From: DAOTYH01 sp034435015 | GTDB lineage: Bacteria; Chloroflexota; Anaerolineae; Aggregatilineales; UBA3940 | Assembly: GCA_034435015.1 (NCBI GenBank) | Contig: DAOTYH010000103.1 | Location: forward strand, 1 to 64,000 | Reading direction: 5' to 3' | Length of the DNA: 64,000 bases | Shown: positions 16,880 to 24,699 of the stretch, one piece after another | Layout: the number at the start of each line of letters is the position of its first letter | Numbering within the stretch: the first letter of the stretch is position 1 | Notes under the pieces: generated by a model | What the model was told of the DNA's origin: nothing | The model's database searches: none | What the model saw: the letters and a program-made list of their open reading frames with translations, nothing else | Made by a program: the position numbers and the translations under genes

Positions 16880-17935
16880 CTAGTCCTCTAGGAAGTCTTC
16901 GTCATCCCAGTCTTCTAACAAGTCCTCAAGGTCTTCCATGTCCTCATCTTCGAGGTATTCTAGGCCCTCAAATTCATCCTGATCCTCTTCAGGTTGGGCG
17001 AAAACATAACTAACAAACTCACCGGTAGAGAGCACTGCTGTGTTAAGAGCATCCTCAATGGCCTCAAGCAAATCGGCATCCTTTTCGCGGTTGGCCAGTT
17101 CCATGAGGGCACTTTGGGCCTCTATCCCCCCGATCTCGCCGAGAGACCAGATTGCCGCTTCTTTGATCTCCCGATCTTCATCCTGCGTGAGTTCGATCAG
17201 CCGGGATACAGATTCTACCAAACCGATCTCTCCTGCGGCACGTGCGGCTTCGAAGCGCAGCTCTGGCACCGGGTTGTCAAGCGCACGCATGATATGATCC
17301 GCCCACTGCTCATCCGCACTTCGGCCCATTGCAAAGATTGCGCTGGCCTGCATGGAAACGTCAGCATCCCGCGCGGCCTGCTCGATGAGAGGAGGTACTT
17401 CCTTGCGGCTGGAGAAGGCAATACTTTCTAGCGCCCGGCGGCGTACTTCTGACAGTTCCTTTTGTTCCGTAAAGACTGCCAGTAACGCTTCCTCCGCCTC
17501 AAGCGCTACATCGTGGGGCAACATCCCATACTCACCAGATAATACAAACGTGCCAAGGCCTTGGGCGGCGGCGGCGCGTACTTCTTCGGAGGGATCATCA
17601 CGGAGTAGGGCGATCAGACGGCGCATAACGGGAGGGTCATCTCTTTCCCATAGGGCGGCAACTGCCTGTTGACGTACCTCAGCAACTTCATCTTCCAGTG
17701 CAAACAGGGCTACAGCCGAGAAGTCAAGATCAAAGCTTACTTCGCTTGCCTCTACCAGTCGGGAAAGCAGAAGTTGCCGCCGTTCTGTAGGGATGGATGG
17801 CCAGATCGCCTGTAAAGCCGCTAAGTCCGCGGGTGATGGTTCAGAGAGGCGGTAAATCAACGCGGCTCTCAAAGGGGCCTCACTATCTGCCAGCTCGGCT
17901 AATAGATTCTCGAAAGAACGACCTTGGTCTCTCAT
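16880..17935 (-). CDS. HEAT-repeat protein with acidic tail
   Basis: A 351-residue protein made of about eight HEAT/PBS-lyase-type repeats (for example VRQQAVAALWERDD, VRAAAAQGLGTF, LRFEAARAAGEIG, IKEAAIWSLGEIGG), forming a curved solenoid for protein binding. The last 45 residues are almost entirely Asp, Glu and Leu. There is no signal peptide. Its ATG overlaps the rseP stop as ATGA, so the two are translationally coupled, and it may help or regulate the intramembrane protease. The partner is unknown. Confidence 0.82.
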   Translation of the reverse strand: MRDQGRSFENLLAELADSEAPLRAALIYRLSEPSPADLAALQAIWPSIPTERRQLLLSRLVEASEVSFDLDFSAVALFALEDEVAEVRQQAVAALWERDDPPVMRRLIALLRDDPSEEVRAAAAQGLGTFVLSGEYGMLPHDVALEAEEALLAVFTEQKELSEVRRRALESIAFSSRKEVPPLIEQAARDADVSMQASAIFAMGRSADEQWADHIMRALDNPVPELRFEAARAAGEIGLVESVSRLIELTQDEDREIKEAAIWSLGEIGGIEAQSALMELANREKDADLLEAIEDALNTAVLSTGEFVSYVFAQPEEDQDEFEGLEYLEDEDMEDLEDLLEDWDDEDFLED

Positions 17936-19008
17936 GGCTTTATCAGCGGGTCAACAATATCTAGATAAATCAGCAAAAACATGGTTGCGATCAGGATAAC
18001 AAAACCAACAAAATGGACCACCATCTCGCGTTGAGGATCAAGCCTCTTGCGCCGGATGGCTTCGATCAGGACAAACAGGATGCGTCCGCCATCTAGTGCA
18101 GGAATGGGAAGGAGATTGGTGATAGCAAGAGCCAGACTAATTGAGGCCGTCAGGCGGACGATCGGCCACGCCGCATTTTGTTCGATTGAAGCGGCTAGTT
18201 CCTGCCCCCCAAGCTGGCTGATCCCAACAATGCTGACTGGACGCAGGTAGCGGGCTGGTATTTGTTGCTCAATCACCATAGCAGGGAGCTGAACGATTGT
18301 CTTTAGTATATAACCAATTTCTCTCAGTGCGCGTCCTATGGCAGGGAAGAACCCATAACGCCGTACTTCATAGACAGCCTGAATCTGGATGCCCGTAGGC
18401 CCCTGGCCTTCTGGCCAGCTTGTGCGCGGTGTAATGATCAGCTCTAAGGTCGTTGTACCACGCTGTACTGTCATGGTGAATGTCTCGCCAATGTGGCTGT
18501 AGATGTAGTTAGTCAGATCGTCGGAGCGCTCGACAGGGGTGTCGCCTACATGCAAGATCACGTCGTTGGGCATCAGACCGGAGCTGGCGGCAGGCGAGTC
18601 GGGTTCAACGACGGCGATACGTGCGCCCGGCAATCTCTCTGGTGCGCCAAGCATGAACATAACGATTAACAGGACAAAGGCGGCAAGGACATTGGCGCCC
18701 GGTCCAGCGGCTAGCACAGCCAGTCGCGCCATTTTGGGTGCCGCCGCCAGCCCGTCTGGAATTGAGGGATCGTCTTCTCCTGCCGGACGCATGAATCCGC
18801 CCAGCGGCAACCAGTTCAGTGTATACTTGGTGCCATTATGCTCAAATAGAGTCAGCATACGGGGCGGATAACCTATCCCGAATTCTTCGACTTTGATCTT
18901 GTTCCAACGGGCGACCAAAAAGTGGCCCAGCTCATGAACAAAGATCAGGGGGCCAATCACGACAAAAAAAGCCGCAATCGCCAGCCATGTATCCATACCA
19001 GTGCCCAT
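17932..19008 (-). CDS. rseP: RIP (site-2) zinc metalloprotease RseP
   Basis: An intramembrane protease of family M50, 358 residues. The first helix carries the zinc motif HELGH (about residues 25-29) and the last pair of helices carries the LLPIPALDGGRI motif with the third ligand Asp. A PDZ domain lies between (about 115-210). In other bacteria it releases sigma factors or clears signal-peptide remnants. The upstream neighbours are isoprenoid genes, as in the usual dxr-rseP arrangement, but here from the mevalonate route. Start ATG 19008; an own promoter is visible in the 110-base gap. Confidence 0.93.
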   Translation of the reverse strand: MGTGMDTWLAIAAFFVVIGPLIFVHELGHFLVARWNKIKVEEFGIGYPPRMLTLFEHNGTKYTLNWLPLGGFMRPAGEDDPSIPDGLAAAPKMARLAVLAAGPGANVLAAFVLLIVMFMLGAPERLPGARIAVVEPDSPAASSGLMPNDVILHVGDTPVERSDDLTNYIYSHIGETFTMTVQRGTTTLELIITPRTSWPEGQGPTGIQIQAVYEVRRYGFFPAIGRALREIGYILKTIVQLPAMVIEQQIPARYLRPVSIVGISQLGGQELAASIEQNAAWPIVRLTASISLALAITNLLPIPALDGGRILFVLIEAIRRKRLDPQREMVVHFVGFVILIATMFLLIYLDIVDPLIKP

Positions 19009-19073
19009 TCAACCAGTACCTTTCTGCCACTTGTTGTCTGTGTGGCAGTTCCATTTTGACTTGACTAATGTGG

Positions 19074-19103
19074 ATTATACCTGTGCTGTCGCGGCCTCAC
19101 CAA
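19074..19103 (-). promoter_or_regulatory. putative promoter of the rseP block
   Basis: On the minus strand TTGGTG (19103-19098) and a perfect TATAAT (19079-19074) with an 18-base spacer. A 17-base palindrome at 19103-19119 (ATGAGC stem, 5-base loop) abuts the -35 box. Confidence 0.5.
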
Positions 19104-19119
19104 TGAGCTATATGCTCAT
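19103..19119. repeat. 17-base palindrome next to the rseP -35 box
   Basis: ATGAGC and GCTCAT flank a 5-base centre. It could be an operator, or a weak hairpin at the end of the isoprenoid operon. It overlaps the stop codon of the decarboxylase gene by one base. Confidence 0.3.
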
Positions 19120-20102
19120 CACTCAGCAGGGTTGCTGACCAAGCAGGCAGGGCCTCCAGGTGAAGCTGTCAGTACAGTCTGCACGCCATCTACCTGCCGG
19201 AGCAACTGTTCAAGTTGTTCATGATGAGGCGGCAAAGTAATGACGTGGACGTTGGGGCCTGCGTCAATAGTAAAGCAAGCAGGGATACCGTCTGCACGCC
19301 ATCTGCGGATAAGCTGTATCAACTGGAGGGTGGCGGGAAGCCAGTAAAGCAGGGGCGGGTGAGAGGTCATCATAACGGCATGCATCATGAGCGCGTCTTG
19401 CTCAATGACTTCAGCCAGCAGTTCAAAGTCGCGCCTCAGGATGGCATCCCGGCATTGCTTGAGGCGGCGAGGGGTGTCTTCAACGCGGGCGGTCTGCAGC
19501 GGCGAGGTAGAAGCTAGGCTGTGACCGCTTGTCGAGCCAATGGCCTTGTGCTCTCCACTGACAATAGTAACCAGATCAAGCAGTTCCCAATGATCGGGCG
19601 GCGCAATAGTTTCGGCGTAGGAAGAAGCATGATCCTCGCCGCTGTACCATTCGACATACCCGCCCGGCACCGAGCGGCAGGCTGATCCTGAACCAAGCCG
19701 AGCCAGAGCTGACAGCTCGCGTTCTGCCAGATCAAGTCCTAATGCCGCACAGGAAGCCACTGTGAGTGCCGCAAAAGCCGAAGCTGATGAGGCTATGCCT
19801 GCGCCGGTAGGGAAATTGTTGTGCGATACGACCTCCGCGTGAAGGTTTACCCCAGCCAGGTGCCGGATGTGATCTAAGTGACGGCTGGCTCGCCTCAGCG
19901 CCTCTCCCGTTTGAGATTGCCCGTTGAGGCTCAAGGTATCGGAGGTAAGCTCCTCTGAAAAACGGACGGTGGTAACTGTCTCCAGCCCAGACAAGTTCAT
20001 TGAGATCGAGCCGTTGGCAGGCAGACGCAGTGTATCGTTACGATTGCCCCAGTACTTGATGAAGGCGATGTTGCTACAGCTACGGGCGGTTGCGGTATAC
20101 AT
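19119..20102 (-). CDS. mvaD: phosphomevalonate/diphosphomevalonate decarboxylase (GHMP family)
   Basis: ATP-dependent decarboxylase of the mevalonate pathway, 327 residues. Family motifs are clear: SNIAFIKYWG at residues 10-19, the glycine-rich FPTGAGIASSASAF at about 97-110, GSGSACRSVPGGYVEW at about 137-152 and the catalytic Asp280 in TIDAGPNVH. Lys16 is kept, but the second lysine of the usual KYWGKRD motif is Asn20. That lysine is close to the diphosphate in classical enzymes. With an isopentenyl phosphate kinase next door and no phosphomevalonate kinase, the likely substrate is mevalonate 5-phosphate, giving isopentenyl phosphate. The substrate is inferred, not shown. It begins 11 bases after the kinase stop. 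Confidence 0.85.
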   Translation of the reverse strand: MYTATARSCSNIAFIKYWGNRNDTLRLPANGSISMNLSGLETVTTVRFSEELTSDTLSLNGQSQTGEALRRASRHLDHIRHLAGVNLHAEVVSHNNFPTGAGIASSASAFAALTVASCAALGLDLAERELSALARLGSGSACRSVPGGYVEWYSGEDHASSYAETIAPPDHWELLDLVTIVSGEHKAIGSTSGHSLASTSPLQTARVEDTPRRLKQCRDAILRRDFELLAEVIEQDALMMHAVMMTSHPPLLYWLPATLQLIQLIRRWRADGIPACFTIDAGPNVHVITLPPHHEQLEQLLRQVDGVQTVLTASPGGPACLVSNPAE

Positions 20103-20113
20103 TACGCTGTCCT

Positions 20114-20908
20114 CTACTTGCTGGCACGCAGGAGTGTGCCGGAATCAAAGTTCTCTTGGCTAAGTGCATGCAGAATGTCGCCCGGAGCGGCGCCGGAGAA
20201 GATGCGAACGCTCAGCCCTGGCACGGCCTCGCATAGCGTCAACATGGAGGTCACCTTAGCAAACATTCCGCCTGTAACGTCCGTCTTGCTGGAACTGCCC
20301 AGTACGCCCCTCAGCTCATCTAAAGTAGCCGGTGTGATGGAAGGGATCACGCGGTTATCGGCATCCAGCACACCATTGTAGTCACCTGCCAGCAATATCT
20401 GTGCCGGTCTGAGTGACCGGGCTAGATAGTCAAAGACGTCCTCCGTGCTGATGATTGTTCCACCTTGTATGTCATCTATGGCTACATCGCCGTGCACCAG
20501 GGGGACTAATCCCACTTTGAGGGCTTGCTCAATCGGTTGTGTGGCCATGTGGATCAGCCTCTTCCCTGAGCAAAGAGCTGAAGCGGAGGGTTGAATGCGA
20601 AAGACAGGTACGTCCGCCGCATCAAGAGCTTCAAGCACGATCTGGTTGAGCTTCGCCGCGGCGGTGGCAACCTTTGCGAACCCCACCCATCCCTGGCGAT
20701 CAGTGACGCCCTGATGAGTGTTGTAGCGGCTTGCAACCATATGCCCGAAACTACCGCTCCCGTGCCCAATCAGCAGTGACAAGTCGGGGCGTGCCTCAAG
20801 AGCGTCTTTGATTTCACCGGCTATACGGGCGATCACGTCATAACGGGCTGTTTCGGGCTGGGACTTATCTGTAATAAGCGACCCGCCTAGTTTCAGGAAA
20901 ACAAGCAT
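20114..20908 (-). CDS. ipk: isopentenyl phosphate kinase
   Basis: Phosphorylates isopentenyl phosphate to isopentenyl diphosphate in the alternative (archaeal-type) mevalonate route. The 264-residue protein is an amino-acid-kinase fold. Residues to note are Lys6 in LKLGGS, Lys15, and the family's diagnostic His56 at the end of GHGSGSFGH, which marks isopentenyl phosphate kinases apart from fosfomycin and aspartate kinases. ATG 20908 is chosen over a TTG at 20935 because the protein then starts just before the first strand (MLVFLKLGG). It sits between the mevalonate kinase and decarboxylase genes in one operon. Confidence 0.92.
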   Translation of the reverse strand: MLVFLKLGGSLITDKSQPETARYDVIARIAGEIKDALEARPDLSLLIGHGSGSFGHMVASRYNTHQGVTDRQGWVGFAKVATAAAKLNQIVLEALDAADVPVFRIQPSASALCSGKRLIHMATQPIEQALKVGLVPLVHGDVAIDDIQGGTIISTEDVFDYLARSLRPAQILLAGDYNGVLDADNRVIPSITPATLDELRGVLGSSSKTDVTGGMFAKVTSMLTLCEAVPGLSVRIFSGAAPGDILHALSQENFDSGTLLRASK

Positions 20909-20924
20909 GGGTTTTATCAGCCCT

Positions 20925-21854
20925 CTATCGCACAACCGTATGAATCACACGAGTGGCGCCAGCCTTTTCGAGCGCGCTGTAGATGGATTGTACCCGATCA
21001 GGCATAGCTAGGGCGATCATATTGCCCCCTCCTCCTCCCCCTGAAAGTTTTGCGCCCTCTGCGCCGGCATTCAGGGCGGCCTCGATCAACCGTTCAAGTT
21101 CAGGAGAGGACACCCCTAGCTCACATAGCAGGGCATGATTACGTGTCATCAGGCGGCCAAGCTGTCCTATTTCTCCTGTCTCAATGACCTGACGGGCTTC
21201 CCTGGCTATCCGGCCTATATTGGCAAAGATAAGGTCGTATATTTCAGGGGCGCTGTCGCGCCGCTCGCGTACAGCACTGACGGTCTGCTTAGTGGGGCTG
21301 GCAATGCCAGTGTCTGCAATCAGCAGGTGGAAGGGGGAATGCACCCGGAAAGTTACGGGCGGCTGGCCCCGAACAAAATAGACGGGTTGACCATAACAGA
21401 TCACAGTGTTATCAATGCCGCTGGGGGTGCCGTGATAGAACTTCTCTACCTCATAAACCAGCGCAGAGAGTTCGCTCTCATTGAAGGGCTTTTCCAAGTA
21501 CATGCCCAGCGCACGAGCCAGCGCCGCCGAGATAGCCGCTCCGCTCCCCATTCCGCCTGCTATTGGGATGGTAGAGGAGGCAGTGATCAACACATCTGGT
21601 TCTGGTACTTTTAACTGTTCGAGAACCAGCCTCACGGTCAGCGCCAATCCATGGGCTGATTCTTCGGCTAGAGAGAGTTGCAGATGCAGGTCAGCGGCCT
21701 CGATGAGCACCCCTCTCCCCGGCGGGCCGGGCTGTACAGTAGCCTGAGCATAGACGTTCCACACTGGCACTGCCAGAGCAGGTTGGCCGTAAACGACGGC
21801 ATGTTCGCCGAAGAGGATGATCTTGCCGGGAGCTGTGGCGGTAGCGGCTTTCAT
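20925..21854 (-). CDS. mvk: mevalonate kinase
   Basis: Phosphorylates mevalonate at C5. The 309-residue GHMP kinase has motif 1 APGKIILFGEHAVVYG, motif 2 PIAGGMGSGAAISAALA with the nucleotide-binding loop, and motif 3 KLSGGGGGGNMIAL. The GTPSGIDN segment supplies the catalytic Asp. Length is typical of bacterial and archaeal enzymes. ATG 21854 overlaps the stop of the upstream prenyltransferase gene as ATGA, showing coupling; a longer start at 21893 would lie well inside that gene. Confidence 0.94.
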   Translation of the reverse strand: MKAATATAPGKIILFGEHAVVYGQPALAVPVWNVYAQATVQPGPPGRGVLIEAADLHLQLSLAEESAHGLALTVRLVLEQLKVPEPDVLITASSTIPIAGGMGSGAAISAALARALGMYLEKPFNESELSALVYEVEKFYHGTPSGIDNTVICYGQPVYFVRGQPPVTFRVHSPFHLLIADTGIASPTKQTVSAVRERRDSAPEIYDLIFANIGRIAREARQVIETGEIGQLGRLMTRNHALLCELGVSSPELERLIEAALNAGAEGAKLSGGGGGGNMIALAMPDRVQSIYSALEKAGATRVIHTVVR

Positions 21855-22795
21855 TTGAACAGATAAAGGATCAACAAAACGGCAAAGCCCCATAGCAGGA
21901 CTGTGGCCTGTAGGGGCCGATCCCGCAGGATGACCTCATCAGGTGCTCCCCCTTCGCCTCGCACATGGATCAAGTACAGGTATCGGAAGATGCCGTACAG
22001 GACGAAGGGGATGGTAAGCATCATGGAATGGTTGGCTGGAAGGCCTTCGGCACTGAAAGTGTAGAGCGCATAAGTTAAGACTGTTGCGCCGGTCACTATC
22101 TGGATCATCTCGTCCAGCAAGCCAATTGTATATTGATCAAGGATAGCACGATGATTGTTGGCATTTTCCTGTAACAGCACAAGCTCTTGACGGCGCTTCC
22201 CAAAGCCGAGGAACAACGCCAGCATGGTGGTAAAGAGATATAGCCAAGGGGAGAAGCGCACAACCTCTACCAGCAGGACACCTCCGATCACACGTAGCAG
22301 ATAGGCAGAGGCCAGAGTCATGACATCAATCAGGACAATGTGTTTCAAGCGGAAAGAATAAGCTATCTGGAGTACTAGGTAGATGAGCAAGGTAAGTGCG
22401 AACGCAGGCTTAAGCAAATAGGCCAGCGGGAAACTGATCAGCGGCAGAATGATGGCAATGCCAATTGCGACGCCCTTCGAAAGCTGGCCGGATGGGAGCG
22501 GTCTGGTGCGTTTGGTCGGATGGGCACGGTCGGCTTCAATGTCTGTTAGGTCATTGATCAGGTAGACCGTGCTGCTGATCAGACACCAGAGGGCAAAACC
22601 AGCCAATGTCTCAAGCAAATGAGGTGCGTCAAAGAGCTTACGATCAAAGACGAGGGGTACAAAGAGAAACCCATTCTTGATCCACTGCTTGGGGCGCATT
22701 GTGCGCAGTAGGCCGAAGAGTTGGGAAAAGAGGGTTCTTTCTGTTCCGATGATGGCAGGGGTAAAGTTGCGCTCTGAGTTCTCGCTCTGGGCCAT
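21851..22795 (-). CDS. UbiA-family polyprenyl transferase, decaprenyl-phosphate phosphoribosyltransferase-like
   Basis: A 314-residue integral membrane enzyme with about eight to nine helices. The first aspartate-rich motif NDLTDIEADRAHP, followed by KRTRPLPSG, is the pattern of the group that moves phosphoribose onto polyprenyl phosphate (as in mycobacterial arabinan synthesis), rather than of quinone prenyltransferases. The opening RPKQWIKNGFLFVPL also fits that group. Its place at the head of the isoprenoid operon suits a consumer of polyprenyl phosphate. No partner oxidoreductases are in the window. ATG 22795 follows GGTGG; an ATG six codons earlier is possible. Activity is an inference from motifs. 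Confidence 0.8.
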   Translation of the reverse strand: MAQSENSERNFTPAIIGTERTLFSQLFGLLRTMRPKQWIKNGFLFVPLVFDRKLFDAPHLLETLAGFALWCLISSTVYLINDLTDIEADRAHPTKRTRPLPSGQLSKGVAIGIAIILPLISFPLAYLLKPAFALTLLIYLVLQIAYSFRLKHIVLIDVMTLASAYLLRVIGGVLLVEVVRFSPWLYLFTTMLALFLGFGKRRQELVLLQENANNHRAILDQYTIGLLDEMIQIVTGATVLTYALYTFSAEGLPANHSMMLTIPFVLYGIFRYLYLIHVRGEGGAPDEVILRDRPLQATVLLWGFAVLLILYLFK

Positions 22796-22904
22796 AGTTC
22801 CACCAACACACATGGACGGGTATTCTAGACGCGGTTATTATAAGGTAGGTGTCACTGAATAGCCATACGGTTCTCTACGTATTTGCCGAAGCGGATTATT
22901 CCTC

Positions 22905-23708
22905 ATGGCTGGCCAATCACAGAAGATGCGCCTTGATATGTTGCTTGTCACGCGGGGGCTGGTTAGCTCCCGCGAGATAGGCCGCCGTCTGATCATGGCT
23001 GGTGAAGTGGTTGTCAATGAACAGCCAGTTACCAAGCCGGGGGCGCAGGTCTCGATAGATGCGGAGATACATCTGAAAAGCAGGCCGCGCTTTGTCAGCC
23101 GTGGGGGAGAAAAACTGGCCGCCGCTCTGGAACAATTCAAGATCGATCCTAAAGGCTGGGTGTGTGCCGATGTGGGTGCTTCGACTGGGGGCTTTACCGA
23201 TTGTCTGCTTCAGGCTGGAGCGGCAAAGGTCTATGCTATTGATGTTGGGTATGGGCAACTGGCGTGGTCACTCAGGCAGGATGCGCGGGTCGTAGTCATG
23301 GAGCGGGTTAACGCCCGCTACCTCGAACGTCTGCCGGAGTGTGTCCACTTTGTCTGTATGGATGTTTCGTTCATCTCCGTCCGTTTGCTGTTGCCGGTTG
23401 TGCGGAACTGGCTTCGACCGGCAGGCCAACTTGTTGTGTTGATCAAGCCCCAGTTTGAGGCAGGGCAACAGGAGGTTGGCAGAGGGGGTGTTGTACGGGA
23501 GGCGGCCACCCATCGGCGTGTACTCAGCGAGGTCGCGGCCTTTGCTACACAACAGCATCTGGCCGTGCGGGGTGTGATTGTCTCACCCGTCCGAGGGCCG
23601 GCAGGCAATATAGAGTTCTTGATGTGGCTTGCTAATGGAGTCACTGCCCCGCCGCCTGCACAGCTAGACAATTGGATCAGTCAGGCTGTTGAGAAAGCCC
23701 ATTCCTAA
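22905..23708 (+). CDS. tlyA: TlyA family rRNA 2'-O-methyltransferase
   Basis: A 267-residue protein with an N-terminal S4 RNA-binding domain (about residues 8-65, RLDMLLVTRGLVSSREIGRR) and a C-terminal Rossmann methyltransferase of the FtsJ/RrmJ type. The SAM-binding motif reads CADVGASTGGFTDCLLQ (about 85-101). The K-D-K-E catalytic set is visible: GGEKLAAAL, CMDVSF, LIKPQFE and the C-terminal Glu. Relatives methylate 16S and 23S rRNA ribose and in some bacteria also act as hemolysins. It is divergent from the prenyltransferase gene. Start ATG 22905. Confidence 0.92.
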   Translation: MAGQSQKMRLDMLLVTRGLVSSREIGRRLIMAGEVVVNEQPVTKPGAQVSIDAEIHLKSRPRFVSRGGEKLAAALEQFKIDPKGWVCADVGASTGGFTDCLLQAGAAKVYAIDVGYGQLAWSLRQDARVVVMERVNARYLERLPECVHFVCMDVSFISVRLLLPVVRNWLRPAGQLVVLIKPQFEAGQQEVGRGGVVREAATHRRVLSEVAAFATQQHLAVRGVIVSPVRGPAGNIEFLMWLANGVTAPPPAQLDNWISQAVEKAHS

Positions 23709-23745
23709 ATCTTTCGGGGGCCGGCTATTTTGGGGGCTGGAGACT

Positions 23746-24528
23746 CTACTCCCCCGCAAAAACAGACAGGCGTGAAAAAATTACTGAAATCGGGCTGTCT
23801 ATCGTCTGGACATAAAGCCCGATGTCGCCAGTTGGCATCTCAGCAATGTCTTCGATTGTGTCGAGGGGCAGGTAGTCCATATACAGGTTCAGTGCATTGC
23901 CGAAAGCTCGAACACTGATGACATGTTCGCCGATACTAGGGTTGATGTCTGGCGGAAGTGTCCCCTCAGATAGGGTAGTGGTGCTGTTGGGGCCGGTCCG
24001 ATCTAACAAGGAATAACGTCCGCTACATGTGACGACAAGAGAACGAAAGTGGTTGTCATCTTGGAAGTGAAATAACAGCCCGTAAGCTCCCTGCCCTGTG
24101 GGGCATAGAGTAGGGGTTGCAACTGCTTCGGCGTAGAATGAGTCTGTCCTAACACGGGTCGTATATACCCATAGGGCATACTGGTTGGCGTTGATCTGGT
24201 AGCCTTCTGGCACAAGGGAGGAGTTTCCATTGTCCATATCAAGAACAGGCCAGCCCGTCTGGAAGGTAGTTTCATAGAGCAGAACGCCTGCTGGAGGGCG
24301 GGCTGGTATGGAGGGGGCAGTAGACGTTGCTTGAGGGAGCGGCTGCTCTGCTGTCTCAGGAGATGTAGGGAGGCTGGGAGTTACCTGTTGGAGTGTTGGA
24401 GTAGGGGGTGGGGGAGACAAAAGTGAGGGCGTGGCAGAAACATTACCACCTCTGAAAGAGGGGATATTGCAGGCCAGCGCGGTTAGCAGAATACTCACGG
24501 CGGCGTGTAATGGGATAGTTCGTCTCAT
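23746..24528 (-). CDS. lipoprotein with a C-terminal beta-sandwich domain
   Basis: A 260-residue predicted lipoprotein. The N-terminus is a signal with the lipobox LTALAC (Cys near residue 20), followed by a Pro/Ser/Thr-rich spacer of about 60 residues. The C-terminal 180 residues are beta-rich and look like a concanavalin/laminin-G type sandwich (GAYGLLFHFQDDNHFRSLVV pattern, DIGLYVQT) common in secreted Chloroflexi proteins. The function is unknown. Start ATG 24528 is preferred to ATG 24546 because it places Arg-Arg just before the hydrophobic core. It converges with tlyA, with a 37-base gap. Confidence 0.72.
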   Translation of the reverse strand: MRRTIPLHAAVSILLTALACNIPSFRGGNVSATPSLLSPPPPTPTLQQVTPSLPTSPETAEQPLPQATSTAPSIPARPPAGVLLYETTFQTGWPVLDMDNGNSSLVPEGYQINANQYALWVYTTRVRTDSFYAEAVATPTLCPTGQGAYGLLFHFQDDNHFRSLVVTCSGRYSLLDRTGPNSTTTLSEGTLPPDINPSIGEHVISVRAFGNALNLYMDYLPLDTIEDIAEMPTGDIGLYVQTIDSPISVIFSRLSVFAGE

Positions 24529-24699
24529 GGATGTTGTACTCCGCAAACAAAGGCGTCAACAAGTAGCCAGCCTACAGTACAGCTAGCCGGCATGGTTGTC
24601 AAGCCGCCATGATACTTGAGCGACAGGGGATTGTGTCAGGGCGGGGCTTCATCGGGTACAATGACAGTGCGTCAGGCCTGATGATAGGTGAGATGTTGT

